From contig NZ_VOHA01000001.1 of NCBI RefSeq assembly GCF_007859315.1, positions 372,001 through 436,000 of the forward strand: 64,000 bases of DNA. Reading direction: 5' to 3'. Under the pieces are notes generated by a model that was given only the letters and a program-made list of their open reading frames with translations, had not been told where the DNA came from and made no database searches. Origin of the DNA: Reyranella sp. CPCC 100927 (GTDB lineage Bacteria > Pseudomonadota > Alphaproteobacteria > Reyranellales > Reyranellaceae). A program made the position numbers and the translations under genes. Shown here piece by piece: positions 26,185 to 35,268 of the stretch (the first letter of the stretch is position 1; every line of letters begins with the position of its first letter).

Positions 26185-27291
26185 ATGGACCAGCAGAACG
26201 AACCGGCTGCCGATGCGATCGCCGCCCTGGTGCCGGTGACGCTGCGGGCGCTGCATGCGCTGGAATTCGCCGGCCGTCATCTGTCACCCGCGACCCTGGC
26301 GCAGTTGATCAAGGCTGTCGCCGGCCGCGAGAGCGACGTTGCGGCCGCGCTGTCGGCCTCGCGCGCGCTCACCTGGCCTGAACGCCTGCAGCCGGCGCGG
26401 GATTGCCTGGAACAGGCCGCCGCGGCGGCCGGCGAGGGGATCACCGGACTCCTGGCCGCCAACGAGGCGCCGCAGCCGATGTTTGCCGCCTATCGGGCGC
26501 TGCGCGCCTATGCCCGGGCCGCCGAGGCGATCTATCCGATGGCGATCCACCTGCGTCCGGTCAGCCAGTTCTTTCTCGAAGCCGCGGCACGCGATGACGC
26601 CACCGTGGCGGCGCGGCTGGCCGCCGTCGATCCGGTACGCGAGCATGTCGGCGTGATGCATGTCGGCGGCAAGCCAGGCACGCGCGGTGCCTTTTCGCTC
26701 TATGTGCCGGAGTGGTACGACGCGGCGCGCGCCTGGCCGCTGGTCGTCGCCCTGCACGGCGGCAGCGGCAATGGCGGTGCGTTCCTGTGGAGCTGGGTCC
26801 GCGAGGCGCGAACGCGCGGCTTCATCGTCGTGGCGCCGACGGCCGCAGGGTCGACCTGGTCGCTGATGGAGCCGGAGGTCGACGGCCCGAACATCGACCG
26901 CATGATCGCGGACGTCGCCGGCCAATGGCGCATCGATGCCGAGCGGCAACTGCTGACCGGCATGAGCGATGGCGGCACGTTCACCTACGTGCTGGGCCTG
27001 CGGGGCGACTGTCACTTCACGCACCTGGCGCCGATTGCCGCCAGCTTCCATCCGCTGCTGATGACCTTCGCCGACAGCGATCGGGTGCGTGGCCTGCCGG
27101 TCCACATCGTGCACGGCACGCACGACTGGATGTTTCCCCCGGAGATGGCCCAGGGCGCCCACCTGACCCTGCAGGAGGCCGGCGCCGACGTGATCTATCG
27201 CGAGATCCCCGACCTGTCGCACACCTATCCGCGCGACGAGAATGCCGCCATTCTCGACTGGTTCCTGGGATCGCGCCCGGCACCGCGCTAG
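26185..27291 (+). CDS. Alpha/beta hydrolase, PHB-depolymerase/phospholipase-like
   Basis: 368 residues from ATG 26185 (GAGG 5 bases upstream; a GTG at 26170 is also in frame). The N-terminal about 150 residues are helical and Ala-rich with no recognised domain. The hydrolase core follows: VVALHGGSGNGGAFLW (oxyanion region), GMSDGGTFTYVLG with the nucleophile Ser, VHGTHDWMFP with the acidic residue and DLSHTYPRDE with the His. Catalytic residues are complete. No signal peptide, so an intracellular esterase or peptidase is likely. Its stop codon overlaps the convergent hydantoinase-family gene by 4 bp. Confidence 0.82.
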   Translation: MDQQNEPAADAIAALVPVTLRALHALEFAGRHLSPATLAQLIKAVAGRESDVAAALSASRALTWPERLQPARDCLEQAAAAAGEGITGLLAANEAPQPMFAAYRALRAYARAAEAIYPMAIHLRPVSQFFLEAAARDDATVAARLAAVDPVREHVGVMHVGGKPGTRGAFSLYVPEWYDAARAWPLVVALHGGSGNGGAFLWSWVREARTRGFIVVAPTAAGSTWSLMEPEVDGPNIDRMIADVAGQWRIDAERQLLTGMSDGGTFTYVLGLRGDCHFTHLAPIAASFHPLLMTFADSDRVRGLPVHIVHGTHDWMFPPEMAQGAHLTLQEAGADVIYREIPDLSHTYPRDENAAILDWFLGSRPAPR

Positions 27292-30200
27292 TCGGCGGCA
27301 AGACTGGCTGGGCGTGCGCTCTGCCGCAGCAATGCCGTCGTGGACACGTCGATGGAAAGATCGGCGCGCAAGGCGACACCATAGGCCATGCGTGCTTGCT
27401 CGACGCTGCAATAGCCGGCCATGACGTCGGTGCGGACGGCGTCGGCAGGGCGTGCGTAGGGGGTGCCGAGTCCACCGCCGCCCGGGCTTTCCACCACCAG
27501 CGTGTCGCCGCCGGGGATCGTCTGCAGGCCCTTGGCAGCCAGCGGTCCGGCCGCTTTCAGCGAGACTCGCCCCGATGCGCCATCAGCGCCGCCAAGGCGG
27601 CCGCGCGGGGCATTGGCGACGCGCTCGAAGATCGCAGCCAGGGTCATGTCGCCGCCGTCGGCAGCGCGCAGTTCAATGGTCTGGCCCAGGCCGCCGCGCC
27701 AGCGGCCGGCGCCACCCGAGTCCCGGCGCAGCTCCTTGCGCACGTAAAGCACCGGTGCGTTGCGCTCGGCGAGCTCGACGGGGATCGAGCGCACGCCGCT
27801 GGGATACGCCGTCGCCGACAATCCGTCGAGCCCGGGTCGTGCGCCCGTACCGCCGGAGTGGAAGAACAGCGAAACGAAGCGTGCGAGCCCGGTGGTGGTG
27901 ATGCCTTGGCGCAGAAGACGGATGTTCCACAGCGAAGCGCTGCCTTCGGCCGGTGCGCCCTGGGGGTCGGCGGCGCTGAGGCAGCTCAGCATCAGATCGG
28001 GCAGCATCTGGCCGATCATGTGCCGCGACGTGACCGGCGCCGGATCGACGGCGTTGAGGATGGATCCCACCGGCGCCGCGATGCGCACGGCCGCCAGCGA
28101 GGCAAAGTTGTTGGGGATCTCCGGTCCGACCAGGCAGCGCACGCCGTAGCTGGCATAGGCGTCGGTATAGCAGTAGGGAACGTTGATTCCCTTGGCCGAC
28201 GGCTCGAGGTCACCCGACAGGGCGACGTGGATGGCGCCATCACCGATCGTCATGTCGGCCACCAGGCGGATGGGCCGTTCGACGCCGTCCATCTGCAGCT
28301 CGGCGCGGTAGGTGCCTGCCTTCAGCCGGTCGATCGCGGCGCGCATGCCGGCGGTCGAGCGCTCGAAGATGTAGTGCGCCAGCGCGTCGATGTCGGTCAT
28401 GCCGAACTCGTCGCACATGCGGTTCAATCCGACGCATCCCGTGTGGTTCGCCGCGACCAGGGACATGATGTCGCCGATCGCCTGCTGCGGCAGGCGGACG
28501 TTGGTGGCGATGACCGACACCAGCTTGTCGTCCAGTCGCCCGGCCTCGATCAGCTTCATGATCGGAATGCGCAGGCCTTCCTGCCAGATGTCGCGGCCGT
28601 CGAAGCCGGCGCCCTGTCCGCCGACGTCCATGATGTGGGTCGTGCAGGCGAAGAAGCCGATCAGTCGGCCGCCACGAAAAGCGGGCGTGACCACGCAGAA
28701 ATCGTTGAGGTGTCCGGTGCCGCTCCACGGATCGTTGGTGATGCCGACATCGCCCGGCTGCCAGCATTCCAGTGGAATGACCTTGAGGAAATGGAATACC
28801 GACTGGGCCATGGAATTCACGTGGCCCGGCGTGCCGGTGACGGCCTGCGCGATCATGCGGCCGTCTGGTGTGAAGACGCCGGCGGACAGATCGCCGGCTT
28901 CGCGTGCCACCGAACTGAAGGATGTGCGCATCAGCGCCTGCGCCTGCTCCTCGACCACCGACAGCAGGCGGTTCCACATGATCTGGTGGGCGAGGTCGGT
29001 CAACGGTGTGCTGGCGGCTGCGCGCTGCGCGCGGCGTTGGACGACAATGCAGCCGCTGTCATCGCGCCAGGCTTCAAATCCCGCCGGCACGAAGATCGTG
29101 GTCTGCGGTTCGACGATCAGGGCCGGACCCGGCCGGGCCTCGGCCGTCATGGCGGCGCGATCAACCTGCCGCGCGGCGCTCGACGCACGGCGTGCCGGGT
29201 CATAGACGGTTCGCCGCGTTTCGGTGCCCGCTGCGGCCGCTTCCTGCGGTGCCGACCAGATCGTCTCGGCATCGCGCCGCAGGATGGCGCGCTTGTAGGC
29301 CCAGCCGACGATCTCGATGGCGTTGCCGTCGAGCGTGCGACCGAACTGGTGACGGTAGGCGTCCTCGAAACGCGCCGTCAGCCGTTCGGCCAGGTCTTCG
29401 GTCGCGATTTCCGCCGGTGTGCCATCCAGATCGATGGCGATGTCGTGGCCCTGCCCGACGTAACGCATGAAGGCTTTCCACTCCTGCGCCAGCGTCCCAT
29501 GGGCGGCAGCGGAGCGGACCTGGATCTCGGCGTCGGCTTGCATCTCCTCCAGCGTGCGGCGCACGACGACAGGGTCCATGTCGGCCAGCCGCATGTAGTG
29601 CGTGCGGCGTGTCGTATAGGACACCGGCGACACCAGGAAGCCGATCGCCGATCCGACGCCGGCATTGGGCGGAATGACGACACGGTCGATACCGAGCTTG
29701 TCGGCAACGCGCAGCGCGTGCAGCGGCGCCGCGCCGCCGAAGGCAACCATGGTGTAGGCAGCGATGTCCTTGCCCTTTTCCGTGGCGTGGATATGCGCGG
29801 CATTGGCCATGTTCTCGTCGACCATTTCGCCGATGGCCGCGGCTGCTTCCACATCCGACAGGCCCAGCGGCTTGCCGACATGCGCGCGAATGGCGTCGGC
29901 GGCCGCGCGGGGATCCAGGCGCAGCGACCCGCCAGCGAAGCGCGTGGCATCGATCTTGCCGGCCACCAAGTCGGCATCGGTTACTGTGGGCTGCGTGCCG
30001 CCGTTGCCGTAGCAGGCTGGTCCCGGCTCACTGCCGGCGCTCTCGGGGCCGATGCGGATGGAGCCCAGTGAATCGACGCGCGCGATGGAACCGCCGCCGG
30101 CGCCGATCTCGACCAGGTCGACCACGGGGATGCGCAGCGGCAGGCCGCTGCCCTTGCGGAAACGATAGGCGCGATCGACCTCGAACGACGTCTCGAACTG

Positions 30201-31100
30201 CGGTGTGCCGTCATCGATCAGGCAGATCTTGGCGGTCGTGCCGCCCATGTCGAACGAAAACAGCCGGTCGATGCCCAGTCGCCGGCCGATCGAGGCGGCC
30301 AGCAGCGCGCCGCCGGCCGGCCCGCTCTCGATCAGGCGTACCGGGAAGCGACAGGCGGTCTCGACCGACGTGAGTCCGCCCTCGGACATCATCACCAGAA
30401 CGGGGGCGCCGACACCGAGGGTGACAAGCTGCGCCTGCAGGCGCTCCAGGTAGCGCGCCATGAGCGGCTGCACGTAGGCGTTGGCCGAGACGGTGGTGCC
30501 GCGCTCGTATTCACCGGCGATCGGCGAGACCTCGCTCGACAACGACACCGACACACCCGGCAGGGCTTTGCGCAAATGGGCGCCGACCCGCCGTTCGTGA
30601 CTGTCGTTGATGTAAGCGTGCAGCAGGCAGACGGCGACGCTTTCTGCATTCGTGTCGCGAACGAAGGCCTCGAGGCGCGCCAGTTCGGCATCGTCCAGCG
30701 CGTCGACCACCGAACCGTCGACGGCGATGCGTTCGCGCAGGCCCAGGCGCAGCGGTCGCGGTACCAGCGGTCGCGGCTTTTCGATACTCAGATTGTACTG
30801 ATCGAAGCGGTTCTCCAGGCCGATCTCCAGTGAATCGGTGTGGCCCGCCGTGCCCACGAACACCGTACGCGCGCCCTTGCGCTCGATGACGGCATTGGTC
30901 GCCAGCGTCGTGCCGTGGATGAACAGTCCGATGTCCGTGGGCCGAGTGCCCGTTTCGGCCAGCAACTGCTGCAGGCCGACCATCACCGCTTCCTCGGGAC
31001 GGCCGGGTGTGGTCGGCAGCTTGGTGCTGAAGATGCGGCCGTCGCGCTCCAGCGCCAGGTCGGTGAACGTGCCGCCGATATCGGATGCAACGCGGATCAT
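27288..31100 (-). CDS. Fused hydantoinase/oxoprolinase A-B protein (HyuA-HyuB)
   Basis: 1270 residues from ATG 31100; the open frame runs further upstream but into the receptor gene. Residues 1 to about 690 are the HyuA/oxoprolinase subunit (VASDIGGTFTDLALERDG, FIHGTTLATNAVIERKG, SFDMGGTTAKICLIDDG with actin-like ATP-site features, GAGGGSIARVD). Residues about 700-1270 are HyuB (NRLLSVVEEQAQALMRTSFSS, ITNDPWSGTGHLNDF, SPGGGGLGTPYARP). Bacterial A and B parts are usually separate genes; here they are one chain as in eukaryotic 5-oxoprolinase. It probably hydrolyses a cyclic amide (hydantoin or 5-oxoproline type) with ATP. It starts 5 bp after a Bug receptor gene, in one operon. Confidence 0.92.
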   Translation of the reverse strand: MIRVASDIGGTFTDLALERDGRIFSTKLPTTPGRPEEAVMVGLQQLLAETGTRPTDIGLFIHGTTLATNAVIERKGARTVFVGTAGHTDSLEIGLENRFDQYNLSIEKPRPLVPRPLRLGLRERIAVDGSVVDALDDAELARLEAFVRDTNAESVAVCLLHAYINDSHERRVGAHLRKALPGVSVSLSSEVSPIAGEYERGTTVSANAYVQPLMARYLERLQAQLVTLGVGAPVLVMMSEGGLTSVETACRFPVRLIESGPAGGALLAASIGRRLGIDRLFSFDMGGTTAKICLIDDGTPQFETSFEVDRAYRFRKGSGLPLRIPVVDLVEIGAGGGSIARVDSLGSIRIGPESAGSEPGPACYGNGGTQPTVTDADLVAGKIDATRFAGGSLRLDPRAAADAIRAHVGKPLGLSDVEAAAAIGEMVDENMANAAHIHATEKGKDIAAYTMVAFGGAAPLHALRVADKLGIDRVVIPPNAGVGSAIGFLVSPVSYTTRRTHYMRLADMDPVVVRRTLEEMQADAEIQVRSAAAHGTLAQEWKAFMRYVGQGHDIAIDLDGTPAEIATEDLAERLTARFEDAYRHQFGRTLDGNAIEIVGWAYKRAILRRDAETIWSAPQEAAAAGTETRRTVYDPARRASSAARQVDRAAMTAEARPGPALIVEPQTTIFVPAGFEAWRDDSGCIVVQRRAQRAAASTPLTDLAHQIMWNRLLSVVEEQAQALMRTSFSSVAREAGDLSAGVFTPDGRMIAQAVTGTPGHVNSMAQSVFHFLKVIPLECWQPGDVGITNDPWSGTGHLNDFCVVTPAFRGGRLIGFFACTTHIMDVGGQGAGFDGRDIWQEGLRIPIMKLIEAGRLDDKLVSVIATNVRLPQQAIGDIMSLVAANHTGCVGLNRMCDEFGMTDIDALAHYIFERSTAGMRAAIDRLKAGTYRAELQMDGVERPIRLVADMTIGDGAIHVALSGDLEPSAKGINVPYCYTDAYASYGVRCLVGPEIPNNFASLAAVRIAAPVGSILNAVDPAPVTSRHMIGQMLPDLMLSCLSAADPQGAPAEGSASLWNIRLLRQGITTTGLARFVSLFFHSGGTGARPGLDGLSATAYPSGVRSIPVELAERNAPVLYVRKELRRDSGGAGRWRGGLGQTIELRAADGGDMTLAAIFERVANAPRGRLGGADGASGRVSLKAAGPLAAKGLQTIPGGDTLVVESPGGGGLGTPYARPADAVRTDVMAGYCSVEQARMAYGVALRADLSIDVSTTALLRQSARPASLAAD

Positions 31101-31105
31101 GGCCG

Positions 31106-32083
31106 CTACTCGACCTTGGCGCCGGAGAGCGCGACCAGCTCCTGCCACCGCGGCGCCGTCTCGCGCAGCCACGCGGTGAAATCCTCGGACGAATTCAACA
31201 CCAGCTCGATGCCGAGTTCGAGATGACGCTTGCGGATCTCGGGATCGGCCAGTGCCGTGCGGATGGCGTCATTGAGCTTGTGCACGATCTGCGGCGGCAC
31301 GCCGGCCGGCGCGAACACAGCCTGGTAGGAATCGAATTTGATCGATGGCAGGAAGCCCTCGGTGATGGACGGAACGTCGGGCAGCAGCTGCGAGCGCTTG
31401 GGACTGGTGACCGCGATGGCCCTCAGCTTCTCGCCGTTGAGAAACGGCAGCACGGTTGAGATCTGGTCGATGACCATCGGCACCTCGCCGGCGACGGCGG
31501 CACCGGTGGCAAGTCCGCCGCTGCGGTAAGGCACATGGGCGATATCGAGCCCCAGCTCCTTGTTGAGGTAGGCGCCGATCAGGTGGTTGGACGTGCCGAT
31601 GCCGGCCGTGGCGTAGCCGACGCCCGGTGTTTTCCTGGCCCAGGCGACCAGTTCGGCCAGCGTGGTGGCCGGCACCTTGGGGTTGACGGCAATGACGTTG
31701 GGCTGCGTGCCGACCAGGGTCAGCGCCGTGAAATCCTTGAGCGGATCGAACGGCAGCTTGCCGCCGTGCAGGAAGGGCAGGATCGAGTGCGTCGTCGTCG
31801 AGCCGAAGCAGATCGTGTAGCCGTCGGCGGGCGCCCGCGCACAGGCCTCGCTGCCGACGATGCCGCCGCCGCCCGGCTTGTTGTCGACCACGATGGTGGT
31901 GCCCAGCACCCGGCCGAGCGGCGGCGCGAGCAGGCGGGCCATGATGTCGGCCGAGCCGCCGGGCGCGTACGCCACCAGGATACGCACCGGCTTGTTGGGA
32001 TAGTCGCCCTGCGCTGCGGCCGGCAACACCACGGTCGGCGCCATGCCCAGCGCAGCGAGAAAGGCAATCAATGTCCGGCGCAT
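31106..32083 (-). CDS. Bug-family tripartite tricarboxylate transporter solute-binding protein
   Basis: 325 residues from ATG 32083, chosen because it begins a clean signal peptide (MRRTLIAFLAALGMAPTVV, cleavage after AAAQG about residue 25). Family motifs: YPNKPVRILVAYAPGGSADIMARLLA, VVDNKPGGGGIVGSE and PYRSGGLATGAAVAGEVPMVID. Bug receptors bind carboxylates or amides in the periplasm and normally hand them to TctA/TctB membrane proteins, none of which is encoded here, so it is an orphan receptor. It sits directly upstream of the hydantoinase-family fusion, suggesting it captures that enzyme's substrate or a related acid. Confidence 0.92.
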   Translation of the reverse strand: MRRTLIAFLAALGMAPTVVLPAAAQGDYPNKPVRILVAYAPGGSADIMARLLAPPLGRVLGTTIVVDNKPGGGGIVGSEACARAPADGYTICFGSTTTHSILPFLHGGKLPFDPLKDFTALTLVGTQPNVIAVNPKVPATTLAELVAWARKTPGVGYATAGIGTSNHLIGAYLNKELGLDIAHVPYRSGGLATGAAVAGEVPMVIDQISTVLPFLNGEKLRAIAVTSPKRSQLLPDVPSITEGFLPSIKFDSYQAVFAPAGVPPQIVHKLNDAIRTALADPEIRKRHLELGIELVLNSSEDFTAWLRETAPRWQELVALSGAKVE

Positions 32084-32170
32084 CAGACACCCCATCGGCG
32101 ATGATTTCTTCGGTTCTGCTGCACCATTTTTCACAGCCGCCACCCGTTGCCTAGCGACGGGATTGCCTTA

Positions 32171-32189
32171 GTGTTCATCTGGTGAACAC
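32171..32189. promoter_or_regulatory. Perfect palindrome, probable IclR operator
   Basis: GTGTTCATCTGGTGAACAC has 7-bp perfect arms with a 5-base centre. It overlaps the GTG start (32182) of the IclR gene and lies 88 bp before the divergent receptor gene. IclR regulators bind such palindromes to control themselves and a divergent operon. Confidence 0.6.
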
Positions 32190-33024
32190 CTCTCGTGCAT
32201 CCGGCAGACGGCGACCGGGCGCCGTTCGATCCACCTTCGAACCGGTGCGTGCCCTGCTGCGCGGGCTTGATGTGCTGGCGGCCGTCAACCAAGGGCAGGC
32301 TGGATCGGTTGCCGCACTGGCACAGGCGGTCGGCTTGCCGCGCGCCACGGTGATCCGCCTGCTGGAGACCCTGGAGGGCGCCGGCTATATCGCGCATACC
32401 GGCCTGGACGGGCGCTACGATGTCAGTCCGCGCGTCACCGTCCTGTCGTCGGCCTTCGACTACGACGCCTGGCTGGCCGCGATTGCCCAGCCGCATCTGC
32501 GTCGCCTGATGCGTCGCATCCATTGGCCGTCCGACCTGATGGTGCGCAGCGGCGAGTCCATGATCGTGCTGACGTCCAACCGCAGCCACTCAGGCCTCAA
32601 CATCAACCGACGCTACGCCGGCATGATGTCGTCGATCTTCAATTCGGGTTCGGGTTTTGCCTATCTCGCGTGGTGCGACGATACCGAGCGCCAACGGATC
32701 CTGGCCGCGCGCACCGACTCGGCCGAACGAGCGGCCATTGAACACGAAGTCACCCGCACCCGGGCGCGCGGCTATGGCGTGCGCGACATCTCCATTCCAC
32801 CTGGTGTCGGCGCTATCGCCGCGCCGGTGACGGTTGGCGGCCGGGCAGTGGCCTGCCTGAACGTGGTCTACCTGCCCCGGATGGCGACGGCGGAGGCGAT
32901 CGCGCGCCAATGCCTGCCGGCCCTGCGTGCCGCCGCACACAGCCTGGGACGTGCGATCGAACGCGGCTTCGATGGCGGCAGGGGGGCTGATCGCGGTGCG
33001 TCACGGCCAGCAGCAAGGCGGTGA
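32182..33024 (+). CDS. IclR-family transcriptional regulator
   Basis: 280 residues. A winged helix occupies about residues 25-85 (ALLRGLDVLAAVNQGQAGSVAALAQAVGLPRATVIRLLETLEGAGYI) and an IclR-type effector domain the remainder (NSGSGFAYLAWC, SIPPGVGAIAAPVTVGG). The GTG start lies inside a palindrome, so a start a little further in (before ALLRGLDV) is possible. It diverges from the Bug receptor/hydantoinase operon and is very likely its regulator. The C-terminal Arg/Gly-rich tail of about 20 residues is unusual and low-complexity. Confidence 0.88.
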   Translation: MNTSRASGRRRPGAVRSTFEPVRALLRGLDVLAAVNQGQAGSVAALAQAVGLPRATVIRLLETLEGAGYIAHTGLDGRYDVSPRVTVLSSAFDYDAWLAAIAQPHLRRLMRRIHWPSDLMVRSGESMIVLTSNRSHSGLNINRRYAGMMSSIFNSGSGFAYLAWCDDTERQRILAARTDSAERAAIEHEVTRTRARGYGVRDISIPPGVGAIAAPVTVGGRAVACLNVVYLPRMATAEAIARQCLPALRAAAHSLGRAIERGFDGGRGADRGASRPAARR

Positions 33025-33125
33025 TTGCATAGGAGATCGGACGTCGTCCCATCAATCGGCGATGGCATTGAGGCAGAGCGCCGGGCTAATTTCGGCTGCC
33101 GAGCTCACGAGAGAGGAAACGCGAC

Positions 33126-33908
33126 ATGGCGAACAAGCTGAAGCAGCGGCTGCAGGCGGGCAAGGCCTGCGTCAACGGCTGGCTGGCGATCCCCAACGGC
33201 TTCTCGGCCGAGACCATGGCGCAGTGCGGTTGGGACAGCGTCACGGTCGACATGCAGCACGGGGTGCAGGACTACCAGTCGATGGTGCATTGCTTCCAGG
33301 CCATGGACCGCCATCCCGTAACGCCGCTGGTGCGCGTGCCGTGGAACGAGCCCGGCATTGTCGGCAAGGTGCTCGACGGCGGCGCCTGGGGTGTGATCTG
33401 CCCGATGATCAACACGGCCGCCGAAGCCAAGGCGCTGGTATCCTACTGCCTCTATCCGCCCAAGGGCAAACGCAGCAACGGCCCGATCCGGGCCGGCGCC
33501 TACGGCGAGGCGACGCCCTACCAGGCGACCGCCAACGACGAGGTGCTGGTGATCCCGATGATCGAGACCCAGGAGGCGATCGACAACATCGACGCCATCC
33601 TCGACGTACCCGGCGTCAACGGCATCTATGTCGGCCCCAGCGACCTCGGCCTGTCGCTCGGCCTGAAGCCGGTGCTCGATCGCGAGGAGCCACAGGTGCT
33701 GGCGATCTACGACAAGCTGCTGGCGGCCACCAAGAAGCGCGGCCAGTTCGCCGGCCTGCACAACGGCACGCCGGCCTACGCCGCGCGCATGATCGAGAAG
33801 GGCTTCCGCTTCGTCACCATCGCCAACGACAGCGGCCTGATGGCCAAGGCGGCCCGCGAGGCCGTGCAGGCCACCCGCAAGGCGGCCGGCGACGTGGCCG
33901 CGGCCTAG
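33126..33908 (+). CDS. HpcH/HpaI-family class II aldolase
   Basis: 260 residues, start supported by GAGAGAGG upstream. The family motifs are complete: VDMQHG (catalytic His), PLVRVPWNEP (pyruvate-binding Arg), PMIETQEAIDNIDAI (metal Glu) and YVGPSDLGLSLG (metal Asp). These metal-dependent aldolases cleave 4-hydroxy-2-oxo acids to pyruvate plus an aldehyde; the close groups act on 2-keto-3-deoxy-sugar acids or 4-hydroxy-2-oxoheptanedioate. It follows the IclR regulator by 101 bp on the same strand and could be in its regulon. A REP-type hairpin lies just downstream. Confidence 0.9.
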   Translation: MANKLKQRLQAGKACVNGWLAIPNGFSAETMAQCGWDSVTVDMQHGVQDYQSMVHCFQAMDRHPVTPLVRVPWNEPGIVGKVLDGGAWGVICPMINTAAEAKALVSYCLYPPKGKRSNGPIRAGAYGEATPYQATANDEVLVIPMIETQEAIDNIDAILDVPGVNGIYVGPSDLGLSLGLKPVLDREEPQVLAIYDKLLAATKKRGQFAGLHNGTPAYAARMIEKGFRFVTIANDSGLMAKAAREAVQATRKAAGDVAAA

Positions 33909-33920
33909 CAGCGGCAGCAT

Positions 33921-34005
33921 GTCATCCCGAGCGCAGCGAGGGATCTTTCGCAGCAGACGCACCATGCGCCATCTCGCAAAGATCCCTCGCTACGCTCGGG
34001 ATGAC
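33921..34005. repeat. REP-type inverted repeat between convergent genes
   Basis: 28-base arms at 33921-33948 and 33978-34005 with one mismatch, built on GTCATCCCGAGCG and GAGGGATCTTT. It is related in core words to the intermediate arms at 16716-16755. It separates the convergent aldolase and SelA-like genes and may end both transcripts. Confidence 0.75.
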
Positions 34006-34035
34006 AACGGTATCAGTGACCAACGATTCCAAGTA

Positions 34036-35259
34036 CTAGCGTCCGTTGGCGCCGCTCGCTTGCAGCGCCTGACGGATTGCTGCGGCGAGTGGGGCATCGG
34101 CTTCGGGCGGCAGCACCTGCGGATCGAGGGTCAGCACGCCCCGCGTGGCGTGACGCTCCGAGAGATGGACGGGCGGGTCACCCGCCTGCAGGCGGGCGCT
34201 GAGATCAAACGCATCCGTCCCGGCCAGGGCGGGATCGATCGATAGCTCCAGAACGGGCACGCGGCCGGTCGCCTGCGCCGGCACCAGACTGACATCGAGG
34301 CCGCGCCGGTCGCCGATGGCCATGGCAATATCGTCCAGTCGTGTGGCCAGTGCTGCGTTGTCGCGATCGACATCGGCATCGACGAACCGCTCAAGTGCCG
34401 TCAGCAGGCCGACGATCTCCTCCTTGCCCGCCTTGAAACCGCGGCCGATGCCGTGGTGCGGCACGCCGCGCAGATTGGCGCCGTCGACGAGCCGCGGCGG
34501 TATCCAGGTCCGCGGCGATACATCCATGTCGAGCTGCTGCAACAGGGCCGATGCCACCAGGTCGCGCCGGCCGGCGAGGATGCCCGATGCCTGCGGCCCA
34601 CCCAGGGCCTTGCCGCCGGAAAACACCACCAGGTCGGCGCCCAGGGCGATGAACCGGCGCAGGTTCTCCTTGGGCGGCAGTTGCGCGGCGGCATCGACGA
34701 TCACCGGTATGCCGCGCGGCCGGCAGACGGCGACGACCGTCGGCAGATCGGTCATCGTCGTCGGGTTGGCGGCAAAGCCGAAGGCGGCGACCAAGGGCGA
34801 CAGCGCCGCCTCGATCTCCCAGGCCTCCAGGCCGCGCACGCCGGCACCGGTGCCGCGATCGTTGTGGCCGATGTCGATCAGCCGGGCGCCAGCGGCCGCC
34901 AACGCATGGGCGTAGCCGGTGCGATGGGTGCGCGGGATCAGGATATCGCGCGGGAAGCCGTCGGCATGCGGCAGTGCCGCCATGCGCGCCGGATCGAACC
35001 GCGCCATCGCGGCGGCGGTGGCCAGCGTCAGGCCGGCGGCCGCTCCGGTGGTCACCATGCCGGCTTCGGCGCCCGTCGCCGCCGCGATGCGTGTGCTCGC
35101 GGCATCCTGCAGTTCGCCGATATCCACCGAGGCGCGCGCCGCTTCCGCCATTGCCGCCACGACCTCGGGCGCCATCACGGCGCCGCCGAGGCGGGTCAGG
35201 GCCCCGGCGGCATTGATGCGACGACGCACGCCCAGGCGGGCGTAGGGATCAACGGTCAT
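34036..35259 (-). CDS. SelA-like PLP-dependent enzyme (DgaE/L-seryl-tRNA selenium transferase-related)
   Basis: 407 residues from ATG 35259; a GTG at 35268 directly after the upstream stop is also possible. Motifs: RRRINAAGALTRLGGAVM, TTGAAAGLTLATAAAMA, IVDAAAQLPPKENL and the PLP lysine in VVFSGGKALGGPQASGIL. No other selenocysteine genes are nearby and the protein is shorter than SelA (about 460), so it belongs to the SelA-like group that includes D-glucosaminate-6-phosphate ammonia-lyase. An ammonia-lyase or related elimination on a sugar amine or amino acid is inferred. It is translationally coupled to the aldo/keto reductase upstream. Confidence 0.83.
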   Translation of the reverse strand: MTVDPYARLGVRRRINAAGALTRLGGAVMAPEVVAAMAEAARASVDIGELQDAASTRIAAATGAEAGMVTTGAAAGLTLATAAAMARFDPARMAALPHADGFPRDILIPRTHRTGYAHALAAAGARLIDIGHNDRGTGAGVRGLEAWEIEAALSPLVAAFGFAANPTTMTDLPTVVAVCRPRGIPVIVDAAAQLPPKENLRRFIALGADLVVFSGGKALGGPQASGILAGRRDLVASALLQQLDMDVSPRTWIPPRLVDGANLRGVPHHGIGRGFKAGKEEIVGLLTALERFVDADVDRDNAALATRLDDIAMAIGDRRGLDVSLVPAQATGRVPVLELSIDPALAGTDAFDLSARLQAGDPPVHLSERHATRGVLTLDPQVLPPEADAPLAAAIRQALQASGANGR

Positions 35260-35268
35260 GATGCGCAC

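Noticed and set aside
26712-30071. 1119-codon plus-strand open frame
   Set aside because: It crosses the end of the hydrolase and antisense of the hydantoinase-family gene; composition is Arg/Gly/His-rich shadow sequence.
34036-35259. Considered as selA of a selenocysteine system
   Set aside because: No selB, selD or tRNA-Sec nearby and the chain is shorter than SelA; SelA-like lyase family is more likely.
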